Shown one piece after another: positions 26,751-35,553 of a stretch of DNA of 58,960 nt (position 1 is the first letter of the stretch; each line of letters begins with the position of its first letter). Position numbers and translations under genes: made by a program. The DNA comes from Polyangia bacterium (lineage in GTDB: Bacteria > Myxococcota_A > Polyangia > Fen-1088), in contig DATATI010000026.1 in NCBI GenBank assembly GCA_036268875.1, positions 1-58,960 of the forward strand. Direction: 5' to 3'. A model generated the notes under the pieces. It was given only the letters and a program-made list of their open reading frames with translations. It did not search any database and was not told the DNA's origin.

Positions 26751-27923
26751 ATGACCAACGCCCCCACCTGGCCCTCCGAGCGCATCCTTCTTGGACCTGG
26801 GCCGAGCGGCGTGCCGGCGCGCGTGCTGGCGGCGCTGGCCAGCCCGACGCTGGGTCACCTTGATCCCGAGTACCTGGCCATCATGGACGAGACGCGCGCG
26901 CTGTTGCAGCAGGTGTTCGCCACGCAGAATCGCCTGACACTGGCGGTGTCAGGCACCGGCAGCGCCGGCATGGAAGCCTGCGTGGCCAACCTGATCGAGC
27001 CCGACGACGAAGCGATCATCTGCGTGGCCGGCGCGTTCGGCGCGCGCATGGCCGACATGGCGGAACGCCACGGCGCCGTCGTGCGCCTGCTGAACACTGC
27101 CTGGGGTTCCACCGTCGATCCCGCGGCGGTCGAGGCCATGTTGAAAGCGCACCCGCGCAGCAAGGTGGTGGGGATCGTCCACGCCGAAACGTCGACCGGG
27201 GCGCACCAGCCGCTGGAAGAAATCTCGCGCCTGGTGCACGAAGCGGGCGCGTTGCTGATCGTTGACGCCGTCACCTCGCTGGGCGGTCACGAGCTGCGCG
27301 TCGACGACTGGCGCATCGACGCCTGCTACAGCGGCACGCAAAAATGCTTGTCGTGTCCACCGGGCCTGGCGCCGGTGACGTTCAGCGCCGCCGCGCTGGA
27401 GGCGATGGATCGCCGCCAGACCAAGGTGCGCAGCTGGTACCTGGACATGTCGCTGATTCGCCATTACTGGAGCGCCGATCGCGCTTACCACCACACCGCG
27501 CCCGTCAACATGACGTATGCCCTGCGCGAAGCGCTCCGCTGCGTGCTGGAAGAAGGCCTCCCGGTGCGCATCGCCCGCCATCGCCAGAACCACCTGGCGT
27601 TGCGCGCCGGCCTGGAGGCGATGGGCCTGCACTTTGTTCCTGAACGGAGCCTGGCCACTCTGAACGCCGTGCACATTCCCGCTGGCATCGACGACGGGCA
27701 CGTGCGCGGCCGCTTGCTGGGCGATTTCGGAATCGAGATCGGCGGCGGCCTCGGTCCATTCAAGGGAAAGGCCTGGCGCATTGGCCTGATGGGCGCGTCC
27801 AGCTCGCGCCGCAATGTGACGCTGCTGCTGGCGGCGCTGGAGACGATCCTCTCGGCGGACGGCCTGGCGCTGGTTCGCGGCGCCGCTTTGGAAGCGGCGG
27901 CGCAGGTTTACCAGGCGACCTGA
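26751..27923 (+). CDS. Alanine-glyoxylate / serine-pyruvate aminotransferase (class V)
   Basis: 390 residues, normal length. Class V PLP fold: [66 protein letters not shown], and PLP lysine K198 in YSGTQKCL. The C-terminal [14 protein letters not shown] contains the carboxylate-binding Arg region. It most likely converts glyoxylate plus alanine (or serine plus pyruvate) in glycine/serine metabolism. Stands alone. Confidence 0.9.
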   Translation: MTNAPTWPSERILLGPGPSGVPARVLAALASPTLGHLDPEYLAIMDETRALLQQVFATQNRLTLAVSGTGSAGMEACVANLIEPDDEAIICVAGAFGARMADMAERHGAVVRLLNTAWGSTVDPAAVEAMLKAHPRSKVVGIVHAETSTGAHQPLEEISRLVHEAGALLIVDAVTSLGGHELRVDDWRIDACYSGTQKCLSCPPGLAPVTFSAAALEAMDRRQTKVRSWYLDMSLIRHYWSADRAYHHTAPVNMTYALREALRCVLEEGLPVRIARHRQNHLALRAGLEAMGLHFVPERSLATLNAVHIPAGIDDGHVRGRLLGDFGIEIGGGLGPFKGKAWRIGLMGASSSRRNVTLLLAALETILSADGLALVRGAALEAAAQVYQAT

Positions 27924-28260
27924 CTCGGCGCGGGCGCCGGGCGGACTGAAATTGGTCCGGCTTCCGACAACTCTTGTTGACAGGTCCGCCAAGGCCCAAT
28001 TATTCTAGCGATTTACTTCGGTGTTCCGCGCGGCCGGCGCCTTCAGAATTCCTAAGTTTCGTCACGAATTTTTGATCGGCGAGCCGGGCGAAAAAATACC
28101 GATCAGCGTGTGGTCCGACACGACGGTCGGCCTCCGACCGTGAATCTGCCGGGTGGCGTCTAAGGGGGTGCGGGCGCACCAGGGAATTGAGTTCGTCGAG
28201 GGGTCTGGGAGACGGCGTTGTTGCGGTTGCTGTCCATCGCTCTGAAGTAAGGAGATTCCC
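27924..28260. other. Non-coding leader region of the esterase lipoprotein
   Basis: No gene seen. Contains a perfect 8-base hairpin at 28123-28141 (ACGGTCGG, loop CCT, CCGACCGT) without a T tract, and the ribosome site AAGGAG just before ATG 28261. The hairpin may stabilise or regulate the mRNA leader. Confidence 0.45.
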
Positions 28261-29607
28261 ATGACACGTTGGTTTGGTGCCGGGACCTTGGCCCTTTGCG
28301 CGCTGGTCGGGCTCGGCTGCGGCAGCGGCACCGTCGGCGGAGCCGTCACCGGCACCGGTGGCAGCAACGCCACCGGCAGCGGCGGCAGCCAGGTGAGCGG
28401 TGGCTCCGGAGGCAGCGGCAACGGCGGCGCGACCGGCACCGGCAGCGGCGGCTCCGTCGCCCCGACCGACGATGGCGGCATCACCGACACAGGCGTGGCG
28501 GAAACCGCCCGGCCACCCGCGGGCGACGGCGGTTACACCTCCAGCGCGGGCGATCCGGGCACCGACGGCGACGGCATGCGCACGATAAACCCTCCATACA
28601 AGACCGCACCCGAGTTCAAACGCGGCGCCGGCGTCCCTGCCGGCAAGAACTTCAGCTTCACGATGGGGCCCGGAACGATCTTCCCGAAGTTCACAGACAA
28701 AACGTCGCGCAAGATCGCGGTGTACGTGCCGTCGCAATACAAAAAGGGAACGCCGGCGGCCGTGATGGTGTTTCAAGACGGCACCGACTTTTACAGTTTC
28801 GACAGCCTCATCCCGCCCGTGCTGGACAACCTGATCAGCAAAGGCAGTATACCGCCTCTCGTCGCGGTGTTCGTTGGCAACGGCGGCGGCGACGCCGTCG
28901 GCAGCGAACGCGGACTGGAGTACGACACCGTGTCCGGTCTTTACGCCCAGTTCATCGACACGGAGGTTCTTCCTAAAGTGGAGATGGAAACCGCCATGCA
29001 GATGCCCGATCAGGCGGTGACGTTCACGCATGATCCAGAAGGCCGCGGCACCATGGGCGGCAGCTCGGGCGGCGCGGCGTCGTTCTCGATGGCGTGGTGG
29101 CACCCGGATCTGTTCCGGCGCGTGATCACCTTCTCCGGCACGTACGTCGATCAGGTTCCGTCCAGCTCGCCGTTCCCGCACGGCTGCTGGAGCTATCACG
29201 ACTATGACCCGTACGTGGCGGCCGGCCCCAACGGCCAGATCGTCGCCCACTGCGAGAGCGCCACCGACTTTGCCAAGGGCAGCAGCAACCCAGGCACCTG
29301 CGACAAGCCGCTGACCGAGGTGACGTGCACCGCGGCCGCCGGCTGCCAGTGGAACACCGTCAACAACAAACCGATCCGCATCTGGCACGAGTCGGGGTCG
29401 CAGGATCTGCAAGCGGGCGATGGCCCCAGCAGCCACCGCGATTTTGATCTGGCCAATCAGCGCATGGCCGCCTCGTTCCAGAAGCGCGGCTATCACTATC
29501 ACTACGACCACGCCATCGGGGCCGGACATGTCGACTTCGGCGTCTGGCAGCAGACGCTGCCCGAAGGCCTGACCTGGCTGTGGCGCGACTATAAACCCTC
29601 GATGTGA
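28261..29607 (+). CDS. Esterase-like lipoprotein (enterochelin-esterase/feruloyl-esterase type)
   Basis: 448 residues. Lipobox VGLGC (Cys20), a Gly/Ser/Thr-rich linker (21-105), then an alpha/beta hydrolase: KIAVYVPSQYKKGTPAAVMV, VFQDGTDFY, nucleophile Ser268 in MGGSSGG, HPDLFRRVITFSGTYVD, and a C-terminal His in HAIGAGHVDFG. It resembles the Fes/IroE/feruloyl esterase group that cleaves esters on surface substrates. An insert with four Cys (about 320-365) is likely disulfide-bonded. Outer-membrane or surface lipoprotein; substrate unknown. The downstream border is the start of the AT-richer island. Confidence 0.83.
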   Translation: MTRWFGAGTLALCALVGLGCGSGTVGGAVTGTGGSNATGSGGSQVSGGSGGSGNGGATGTGSGGSVAPTDDGGITDTGVAETARPPAGDGGYTSSAGDPGTDGDGMRTINPPYKTAPEFKRGAGVPAGKNFSFTMGPGTIFPKFTDKTSRKIAVYVPSQYKKGTPAAVMVFQDGTDFYSFDSLIPPVLDNLISKGSIPPLVAVFVGNGGGDAVGSERGLEYDTVSGLYAQFIDTEVLPKVEMETAMQMPDQAVTFTHDPEGRGTMGGSSGGAASFSMAWWHPDLFRRVITFSGTYVDQVPSSSPFPHGCWSYHDYDPYVAAGPNGQIVAHCESATDFAKGSSNPGTCDKPLTEVTCTAAAGCQWNTVNNKPIRIWHESGSQDLQAGDGPSSHRDFDLANQRMAASFQKRGYHYHYDHAIGAGHVDFGVWQQTLPEGLTWLWRDYKPSM

Positions 29608-29943
29608 CCGCTAGAGTCGGCACTCGGCAAGACTTGATCTGTACGTCGTCACTTGTCAGGATTCAGATTGTCGCCAACTGGTCGAGAGGTAGACCAGGCG
29701 ACTTGATGAGTCCGTTGCTGCATGGAAGGCTTTCCGCGGCGAAATACCACCAGCTATACAACGTGGCGTTCTGGTCACAAAAGTGGGCAGAACCAATACA
29801 GGCTCGCCACCTAGTGCGGCTATTATAGCTATCACATCTCAATATTCGAAAATTACTAATTTGACTGAAGATGGGCCGGCTCATCAATAGCGACAGTCCC
29901 ATCTTCGGATTCTGCACCCTTGTATATTGGATCAGAGATTCTT
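29608..29943. other. AT-rich non-coding stretch at island border
   Basis: Composition changes abruptly after the esterase gene. Open frames here (for example a 109-residue minus frame at 29663-29992) overlap a better gene and show no recognisable protein character. No inverted repeats or transposase remnants were recognised. Confidence 0.4.
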
Positions 29944-30186
29944 TCAAAAAATCCCTGATAATCGTATCTCGACAATCAACGTAACAATACAAATCATCAT
30001 CAACACTACACCCGTGATCGAAAAAGGCTTTCTGTTCACGGCAATCGCACCTCCGAAAGCAACTAGCGCGACGATCGCTTCAATCCTCATAACTGTTTTA
30101 GACACGTGAGGATTCAAACTCGTCATTGCAAACACTACGACTGTGACCAACAGGATTGTGCCAGGTATAACCATCCGTTTGTTCAC
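29944..30186 (-). CDS. Small three-helix membrane protein
   Basis: 80 residues from GTG 30186, with GGGAGGAA upstream. Three hydrophobic segments: about 6-24, 35-51 and 56-74, joined by short basic loops. No family recognised. It starts 10 bases after the stop of the exported Cys-rich protein, so the two are an operon. A small polytopic membrane protein directly behind an exported protein is the layout seen for immunity proteins of pore-forming toxins, but that is only an inference from arrangement. Confidence 0.6.
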   Translation of the reverse strand: MNKRMVIPGTILLVTVVVFAMTSLNPHVSKTVMRIEAIVALVAFGGAIAVNRKPFSITGVVLMMICIVTLIVEIRLSGIF

Positions 30187-30196
30187 GTGTTCCTCC

Positions 30197-31216
30197 CTAC
30201 GGAATTACCCGAGAGCAACTTGAACCATCACACGAGTATGTGGACTCGTCAACCGTACCACATACGCAGGCGGGGTCGCTGCAATAGATCAAGCCAGAAG
30301 ATAGCAGCTCAGACTGGAATCGTTGCTGATTCGCATTTTGCTGGGCGTCCTCGGCAGTGTCGGCCGTCGCGTACGCCAGGGCTGTATAAGCTCCCGCATA
30401 GCAAAGAGCCGCGGCGGTACCCGCGGAGACGTAGCTACATGCAGCAACTCCAATCACCGCAGCCGCGAATTCGAGGCCGTGCAATATCTTCTTGTGAGTT
30501 GACAAATTTGCGATGTCTTTGCCAGCCTGTTCGACTCCATGCCAAAGATCGCTGCCCCACCAGATAGAAATAATCTGGCTAACTATCATTGTTGAAATAG
30601 GCTGTGGTCCCGAGCCGCAGACCGATTGCCCCCAGTCACCGAGAATCTTGCAAGCCGGTGACTCAGTTTTTAATTCGCCCCCTGCGAGCTGCTGCACAAA
30701 GGTAACCTGGCCGTGCTGAACAGAAACACGAACATCGTGATATGCTTCAGTTATATTTCCGTTTTCATCCTGGCCATATTGAATAATTGAATACTCTGTT
30801 GTTGTCTTCCCATGAGCACCATAGCCAACGATCATTGAATACACACTTCCACTGGTACGGCCTCCGGCCGGCGTCCAATTGTCCCACTCGTAGACATCCC
30901 ATCCGGAATCCTGATAGTGGTGGACGTAGTAAGAGAAGCTGTTGTTAGGGTCATCCAACCCCGCTATCTCGACTGCTGATCCGTCAGAATTCGACATTAC
31001 GGTCACATCCGTTCCGTTTGCTTCAGGGGTTAGCGGCGTGCGGATAACTGTCGCTGCTGTCATTGGCAGATGATAAGTGATGGACGAGATTCCACTAGAA
31101 TCAGCCATCGATTGCGCCGCGGAGTCCGCCTGCGCCGCTGTTCTGCAGACTTGAGCTCTGGCGTTCGTCGTAAACAGAGCGATGAACATAAACGTCCCTG
31201 CGAGTGTTTTTATCAT
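30197..31216 (-). CDS. Exported Cys-rich protein with hydrophobic hairpin, unknown function
   Basis: 339 residues. Signal peptide about 1-21 (ends NARAQ); GGAAGG precedes the ATG. The mature part is beta-rich to about 185 (VSVQHGQVTFVQQLAGG), then a C-terminal half with a long hydrophobic hairpin at 248-284 (EFAAAVIGVAACSYVSAG, ALCYAGAYTALAYATA). It carries ten cysteines, five of them in the last 28 residues. No homology recognised. Codon use and base composition are AT-richer than neighbours, suggesting transfer. Paired with a downstream small membrane protein. The hairpin could insert into membranes; alternatives are an envelope structural protein. Confidence 0.65.
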   Translation of the reverse strand: MIKTLAGTFMFIALFTTNARAQVCRTAAQADSAAQSMADSSGISSITYHLPMTAATVIRTPLTPEANGTDVTVMSNSDGSAVEIAGLDDPNNSFSYYVHHYQDSGWDVYEWDNWTPAGGRTSGSVYSMIVGYGAHGKTTTEYSIIQYGQDENGNITEAYHDVRVSVQHGQVTFVQQLAGGELKTESPACKILGDWGQSVCGSGPQPISTMIVSQIISIWWGSDLWHGVEQAGKDIANLSTHKKILHGLEFAAAVIGVAACSYVSAGTAAALCYAGAYTALAYATADTAEDAQQNANQQRFQSELLSSGLIYCSDPACVCGTVDESTYSCDGSSCSRVIP

Positions 31217-31375
31217 TGTCAGCTTTCCTTCCAGCCCAAATGGCTGCCTTATAGCTAGCGAGTGTGCATCGCTGCGTCAACGTCGACCGTGTCGATCTCG
31301 TGACTCACCTCACATACAAAATTTACAATTGGCCCGTGGCTACTGAATTACCCCGACCAACTACAAGTCGAGAAT

Positions 31376-31615
31376 TCATATTTGACACCCCGACCGAAGA
31401 CCAGTGATCAGTTGGAAAGGTTTCCCGCGGCCCGGATCGGTGGGCGTCGTCGTGGAACCGATGCCTCCGCCGCCCGCGCCGGTGTTGCCACCACCGCCTC
31501 CACCGGGATGTTCAGCGGTCACACCCCCGGGAGACCCGATCTCCCCCGAGCAGCCCCACAGGCAGGCGCACGCCAGAATCAGACGCCGAACATTGCTGAA
31601 GGTCTTTGGCGACAT
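31376..31615 (-). CDS. Short lipoprotein, probably truncated at the island edge
   Basis: 79 residues: signal peptide with LWGCSGEIG (lipobox Cys22), then a Gly-rich linker (HPGGGGGGNTGAGGGG) and PTDPGRGKPFQLITGLRSGCQI before the stop. Myxobacterial lipoproteins with this opening are normally several hundred residues long, with a folded domain after the linker. Here the frame stops exactly where the AT-richer sequence begins, so the 3' part was probably lost when the island arrived. It could instead be a genuine short lipoprotein. Confidence 0.5.
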   Translation of the reverse strand: MSPKTFSNVRRLILACACLWGCSGEIGSPGGVTAEHPGGGGGGNTGAGGGGIGSTTTPTDPGRGKPFQLITGLRSGCQI

Positions 31616-32083
31616 GGGTCAGATTCCCCTTTGGTCACCTCACGGTCCGCGCCCGCCCGGAACCCGCCCCACTCGGTCTAACCAGCGACAGCAAGACGAC
31701 AGCAAGCCGAAGGCCAACGATGACACCGCACCGTCCATTGTCTATCGGGCGATCGACTGTTAACTATTGGGTGGCTCGGCTTCCATCACCACGGTGCTTT
31801 ATGTATCGCTGCCTACGCCTTCCTCTCAGCCGAGCGAGCTCGGCTTTCCCCCCCTCAGCCTCTATCCTTCCTCCGACCCGCTCCCATACCCGAAGGTTTC
31901 CGCCCACGGGGAAGTCCCAGTGCGGCCTGAGCGCCACAATCCAGCGTCCATTGCGACTATCCGATCACTCATCGCACGTGCGCTCGCGCGACTGCTCCCG
32001 TGCTGTCCCTGCTGTGGCCGTTTATGATACAGTAGTACTATAGAACACACCTGTACCGAACCGTTGACACAGACGGCGCGGGC
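31616..32083. other. Gene-poor stretch upstream of the short lipoprotein
   Basis: High-GC sequence with overlapping Pro/Ser-rich frames that look like chance. The right end (about 32020-32045) turns AT-rich (TATGATACAGTAGTACTATAG) and could hold a promoter. Nothing else is supported. Confidence 0.35.
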
Positions 32084-32881
32084 TCAGCGCCAGGCGAACC
32101 GAACCAGGCCGGCCACCAGCAGCGCGGCCCCAACCGTCAACGCGCCCCAGGCGATGCGATCGCGCGAGCGCGCACTGTTGGCGTTCTCCTCGACGGCGGC
32201 GTAAGTGGTGGCTTGCCGTCCACTGTCGCGGGCCGAGCGTGCCGCCAGATAAAACCCGCCGCTCACGGCCAACGCAACAGCGCCTCCGCCGAAAAGAACG
32301 CGACTTAGCCGATCAAGCCGCGGCGACAACGGCGTCGGCTGGGGCGCAGGCGCGCGCGACAAGCCAGCGTCGGCGGAACGCAACGGCGGCACGGCGGAAA
32401 GCCCCACGGCGTCTGGGCGCGCCGCCCGCGTTGCAGTGATCGGCGGCGCCGCTTCGGCGGGCGCCGTCAACGGGCTGGCGCTGGCCGCGGCCGACGACGG
32501 CGGCGAAGACCGCGCAGCGGCCGCAGCGTCGGCGCGACAACGAACCAAGTTGGCGCGGGCGCGTTCGGCCTCACGGTGCGGAGGATCGGCGTCCAGGAAT
32601 TTCTGGTACAGACCGATCGCCGCCGCACATTGCCCGCCCAGGCGCAGCGCCTGCGCCCACACGTACAGCACGTCGCGATGCGCTTCCAGCGCGTAGGTGG
32701 CTTCAAATTCAGCAGCGGCGGCGACAAACTGTTTTGCCTCGTAAAGCCGCAGGCCGCGATCCAGATGCGCCTTGGCCTCGCCGCGCACGGGCAGGCCGGT
32801 CTCGGCACGCGCCGGCGCGAAATGAACCATCATCAACAGCGCCAGCAAAGCGGCGCCGGCTTTAGCGCGGGAACGGTGCAT
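32084..32881 (-). CDS. TPR-containing membrane protein, last gene of the lectin/kinase operon
   Basis: 265 residues from ATG 32881 (a longer frame begins at 32914); it overlaps the kinase stop by 20 bases. Signal peptide about 1-27 (ends ARAE), then a TPR-like region (about 30-115: HLDRGLRLYEAKQFVAAAAE, YVWAQALRLGGQCAAAIGLYQKFL), an Ala/Pro linker, and two C-terminal hydrophobic segments (GGGAVALAVSGGFYLAA and ALTVGAALLVAGLVRF). Periplasmic TPR anchored in the inner membrane. Similar proteins often sit next to myxobacterial kinases. Confidence 0.72.
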   Translation of the reverse strand: MHRSRAKAGAALLALLMMVHFAPARAETGLPVRGEAKAHLDRGLRLYEAKQFVAAAAEFEATYALEAHRDVLYVWAQALRLGGQCAAAIGLYQKFLDADPPHREAERARANLVRCRADAAAAARSSPPSSAAASASPLTAPAEAAPPITATRAARPDAVGLSAVPPLRSADAGLSRAPAPQPTPLSPRLDRLSRVLFGGGAVALAVSGGFYLAARSARDSGRQATTYAAVEENANSARSRDRIAWGALTVGAALLVAGLVRFAWR

Positions 32882-34274
32882 CGAGATCGATCGGGCGGCC
32901 GGCCGCGCGGGCACTGGCGGCGGCCTTGGTGCGCGCGCGGCGTTTGTGGGCGGCGGCCGGCGCGCGCGTGGCTGCGGACGGCGGTGAAGGGACAGCGGCC
33001 GCCAGCTGGTGTGGCACGCCTGCGGGCGCCAGGGCGGTCGGCACCGCCGCTTCGACCGGCGCCGGCGGAGTGGGCGCGGCTGCCGTCATGGTCGTCGACG
33101 GCAGCACGGCCGCGGCGCCCCGATCACGATCAACCACCGGCGCCACCCGACTGCGCGATCCCAGCCAGTAGCCGCCGCCAGCCAGCACGGCCAGCGACAA
33201 CACCGCCGCGGCCACGGTCGAGCGGCGCATTCCGCGAACTGGCACCGCCGTCGACTCTCCCGTCGGCTCGCCAGCGTCGCCATCACCGTCCAGACCCTGG
33301 TGCAAAAATCGTTCGGACACCTCGTCGATGCGGCGCGGCCGTTTGCCCTCGAAGAGCGTGTGCATGTACCGGGCAAGTTCCACCGACGACACCGCCAGGC
33401 CATGCTGCTGGGCGAACGCCTCGAGATCGATCTGCAGTTCCTGTGCGGTGCCGTAACGCTGGTCGCGGGCGCGGTGCAGCGCGCGTCCGACGATGGCCGC
33501 CAACGCCGGTGGATAGTCGGGACGGTGGACGGTGGGCGGCGCGGCGTCCTCGTCGACGATCTGGCGGATGATGGCGTATTCGGTGTCGCCCTGAAACGGG
33601 CGCACGCCGGTGGTCAGCTCGTAAAGCAAGACGCCCAGCGCGAAGACGTCGGTGCGGCGATCGACCGCTTCGCCGCGACACTGCTCCGGCGACATGCACG
33701 ACACCTTGCCCTTGGTGGTGCCGGTCTGCGTGTGCGCGCCCTGGGCCGCCGCCTTGGCGATGCCGAAGTCGACGATCTTCACCCCGCCGTCAAAGCTGAC
33801 CAGCACGTTCGACGGTGAAATGTCGCGGTGAACGATCCCCACCGGCTGGCCGTCGCCGTCGGTCTTTTCGTGCGCGTGGTGCAGGCCGGACGCCACGCCC
33901 AGCGCGATGGTCACCGCCTGTTCCAGGGGCACACCGCCTTTTGGCCCCGCCGCCTGCAGGATCTCGCGCACGTCGGCGCCCTGCACGTATTCCATGGTGA
34001 AAAAGTGCAGGCCGCGCTCGCAGCCGATGTCGAAGACCTGGACGATGTTCGGGTGGTGCAGCGTCGCCGCCAGCCGCGCTTCGTCGACGAACATGCGCAC
34101 GAAATCGGCGTCCGCGGCGCGCTGGGGCAGGATGCACTTGCACACCACCAGTTTTTCGAAGCCTTCGATGCCCACCGCGCGGGCAAGGAAGATCTCCGCC
34201 ATCCCGCCCACGGCCAGGCGTTCGATTAGCTGGTACTTACCCAGCCGCGTGGCAGGGCGCGACCGCGTTCCCAC
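32862..34274 (-). CDS. Ser/Thr protein kinase with C-terminal TM segment
   Basis: 470 residues from GTG 34274 (TTG 34277 also in frame). Kinase domain about 13-290: AVGGMAEIFLA, ATP lysine in VVCKCILP, HRDISPSN, DFGIAKA, and CMSPEQ. TM near 353-372, then an Ala/Pro-rich extracytoplasmic tail ending in RPIDLDAPFPR. No PEGA or TPR of its own; the TPR protein is encoded separately just downstream. TAGACT ends seven bases before GTG 34274, suggesting an internal leaderless promoter within the operon. Confidence 0.92.
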   Translation of the reverse strand: MGTRSRPATRLGKYQLIERLAVGGMAEIFLARAVGIEGFEKLVVCKCILPQRAADADFVRMFVDEARLAATLHHPNIVQVFDIGCERGLHFFTMEYVQGADVREILQAAGPKGGVPLEQAVTIALGVASGLHHAHEKTDGDGQPVGIVHRDISPSNVLVSFDGGVKIVDFGIAKAAAQGAHTQTGTTKGKVSCMSPEQCRGEAVDRRTDVFALGVLLYELTTGVRPFQGDTEYAIIRQIVDEDAAPPTVHRPDYPPALAAIVGRALHRARDQRYGTAQELQIDLEAFAQQHGLAVSSVELARYMHTLFEGKRPRRIDEVSERFLHQGLDGDGDAGEPTGESTAVPVRGMRRSTVAAAVLSLAVLAGGGYWLGSRSRVAPVVDRDRGAAAVLPSTTMTAAAPTPPAPVEAAVPTALAPAGVPHQLAAAVPSPPSAATRAPAAAHKRRARTKAAASARAAGRPIDLDAPFPR

Positions 34275-34281
34275 CAACGAA

Positions 34282-34287
34282 AGTCTA
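34282..34287 (-). promoter_or_regulatory. Candidate -10 element of the kinase gene
   Basis: TAGACT on the minus strand, seven bases before GTG 34274. It lies in a 12-mer (plus strand ACGAAAGTCTAG, 34277-34288) that is repeated at 35546-35557 before the lectin gene. Confidence 0.4.
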
Positions 34288-34354
34288 GAGGGCGCGAAAG
34301 ATCAGTCAATGGCGTTGGCGTCTCGTCTCGACGCGGCGATGGACCGCCGCTCGA

Positions 34355-35533
34355 TCAATCCACTTCGCAGATATAGCCGTACGGCCCGCGCAACGAACCG
34401 TCACAGATACGGTCGTGCCAGCGTCGATCGCTGCCCAGGGCCAGACAGGTCGGCCGGAAGGTGTCGTCGGGCTCACCGTCAGCGAAAGTCTGAAACACGA
34501 ACGGCTCGCCGGTCACCCAGGTCCAGCTGTCGCCGGGCGCCGTGCCCGTGCGTTGCCCACCCAGCCAGAACGTGCCGAAAAACTGCGCGCTGACAAAATC
34601 CTGTTCTTCGCGATCGCCGATGCTCACCAGGTGCGCGCCCAGCTGCGTGCAGGCCTGGACCGCAGCGGCCCACGAAGGTTGCTCGAAGAACGCCTTGTAC
34701 GCGTGATTGTGCTTGGGATCGATGATCCATCCGGGATTTTCGCAGAGAAACCCCGCCTGCGTCGTGCAGGCGGCGGCCGCCCACGCTCCCGTGGCGCCGG
34801 TGTTGGTGGCGCACTGGCCGGCTGGCAACGCCGACACAAAGTCGGCCATGGGCATCACCACCGGCTCGCCGGTCAGCCAGGTGTACGCGGTTCCGGTCTG
34901 GTCACGCAGGCCGATCCAGTGCGGCCCCGGAATCATGGTCAGCAACGCCGGACGGACGGTGGTTTGCTCGACTTCCGAGTTGTACGTCACCAGGTAGCCG
35001 TCAAGTTCGGTACATGCCTGCTGAGCCCCATTCCACGTTTGCGGCGCATCGACGCGCAGGTAACAATGGCCGTTGTCGGGCCAGGAAAAGTGGCCGTCGC
35101 CGCCAGAGCAGCGCAGGCAGTTGTGGTTGCACTGATCGCCGTCAGTCAGGTTGCCGTCGTCGCACTCCTCGACGGCCTTGCGGACGAAGCCGTCGCCGCA
35201 GACGTTGAAGCGGCAGGTGGGCAAGCAATCGTCGTCGGTGGCGCTGTTGCCGTCGTCGCACTCTTCTCCGTCTTCGACCACGCCGTTGCCGCACGCGGTG
35301 CACTTATTGGCGACCGCGCCGGCGAAGGCACCGTACCGGCGACCGGATGGACACTGGTTGTCGGCGAAGCTGCAATGGCCGCTGGCCTCGCAGACACCGG
35401 CGCGCGCGCCCGCCGTGCATTCGTCCGCGCTGTGGCAGACGAACAGGTACGTCTGATCCAGGCAGCCGCCGGCGGCCGCGCCGACGGCCATCGCCGCAAT
35501 CAGAATCCGGACCACGCGTGATGACCGGGGCAC
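34355..35533 (-). CDS. Lipoprotein with DUF4215-type Cys-rich repeats and two C-type-lectin domains
   Basis: 392 residues from GTG 35533, chosen because the signal peptide (RILIAAMAVGAAAGGC) follows directly; the open frame extends upstream only over the regulator. Cys24 is the likely lipidation site. Residues about 25-150 are Cys-rich with CGNGVVEDGEECDDGN and CGDGFVRKAVEECDDGN, the DUF4215 signature. Two tandem C-type-lectin folds follow: about 155-275 (CYLRVDAPQTWNGAQQAC, HWIGLRDQTGTAYTWLTGEP, FLCE) and 280-392 (WAAAVQACTQLGAHLVSIGD, FWLGG, YICEVD). Likely binds sugars or proteins at the cell surface. It sits 20 bases after the FHA regulator and ahead of the kinase. Confidence 0.87.
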   Translation of the reverse strand: MPRSSRVVRILIAAMAVGAAAGGCLDQTYLFVCHSADECTAGARAGVCEASGHCSFADNQCPSGRRYGAFAGAVANKCTACGNGVVEDGEECDDGNSATDDDCLPTCRFNVCGDGFVRKAVEECDDGNLTDGDQCNHNCLRCSGGDGHFSWPDNGHCYLRVDAPQTWNGAQQACTELDGYLVTYNSEVEQTTVRPALLTMIPGPHWIGLRDQTGTAYTWLTGEPVVMPMADFVSALPAGQCATNTGATGAWAAAACTTQAGFLCENPGWIIDPKHNHAYKAFFEQPSWAAAVQACTQLGAHLVSIGDREEQDFVSAQFFGTFWLGGQRTGTAPGDSWTWVTGEPFVFQTFADGEPDDTFRPTCLALGSDRRWHDRICDGSLRGPYGYICEVD

Positions 35534-35553
35534 GGTGCTTTCTCGACGAAAGT

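Noticed and set aside
29608-31375. Prophage or integrative element
   Set aside because: No integrase, att-like repeats or phage structural genes; only composition and two genes support transfer.
31606-32043. Pro/Ser-rich plus-strand frames between the short lipoprotein and the TPR gene
   Set aside because: No recognisable fold, no ribosome site, composition as expected by chance.
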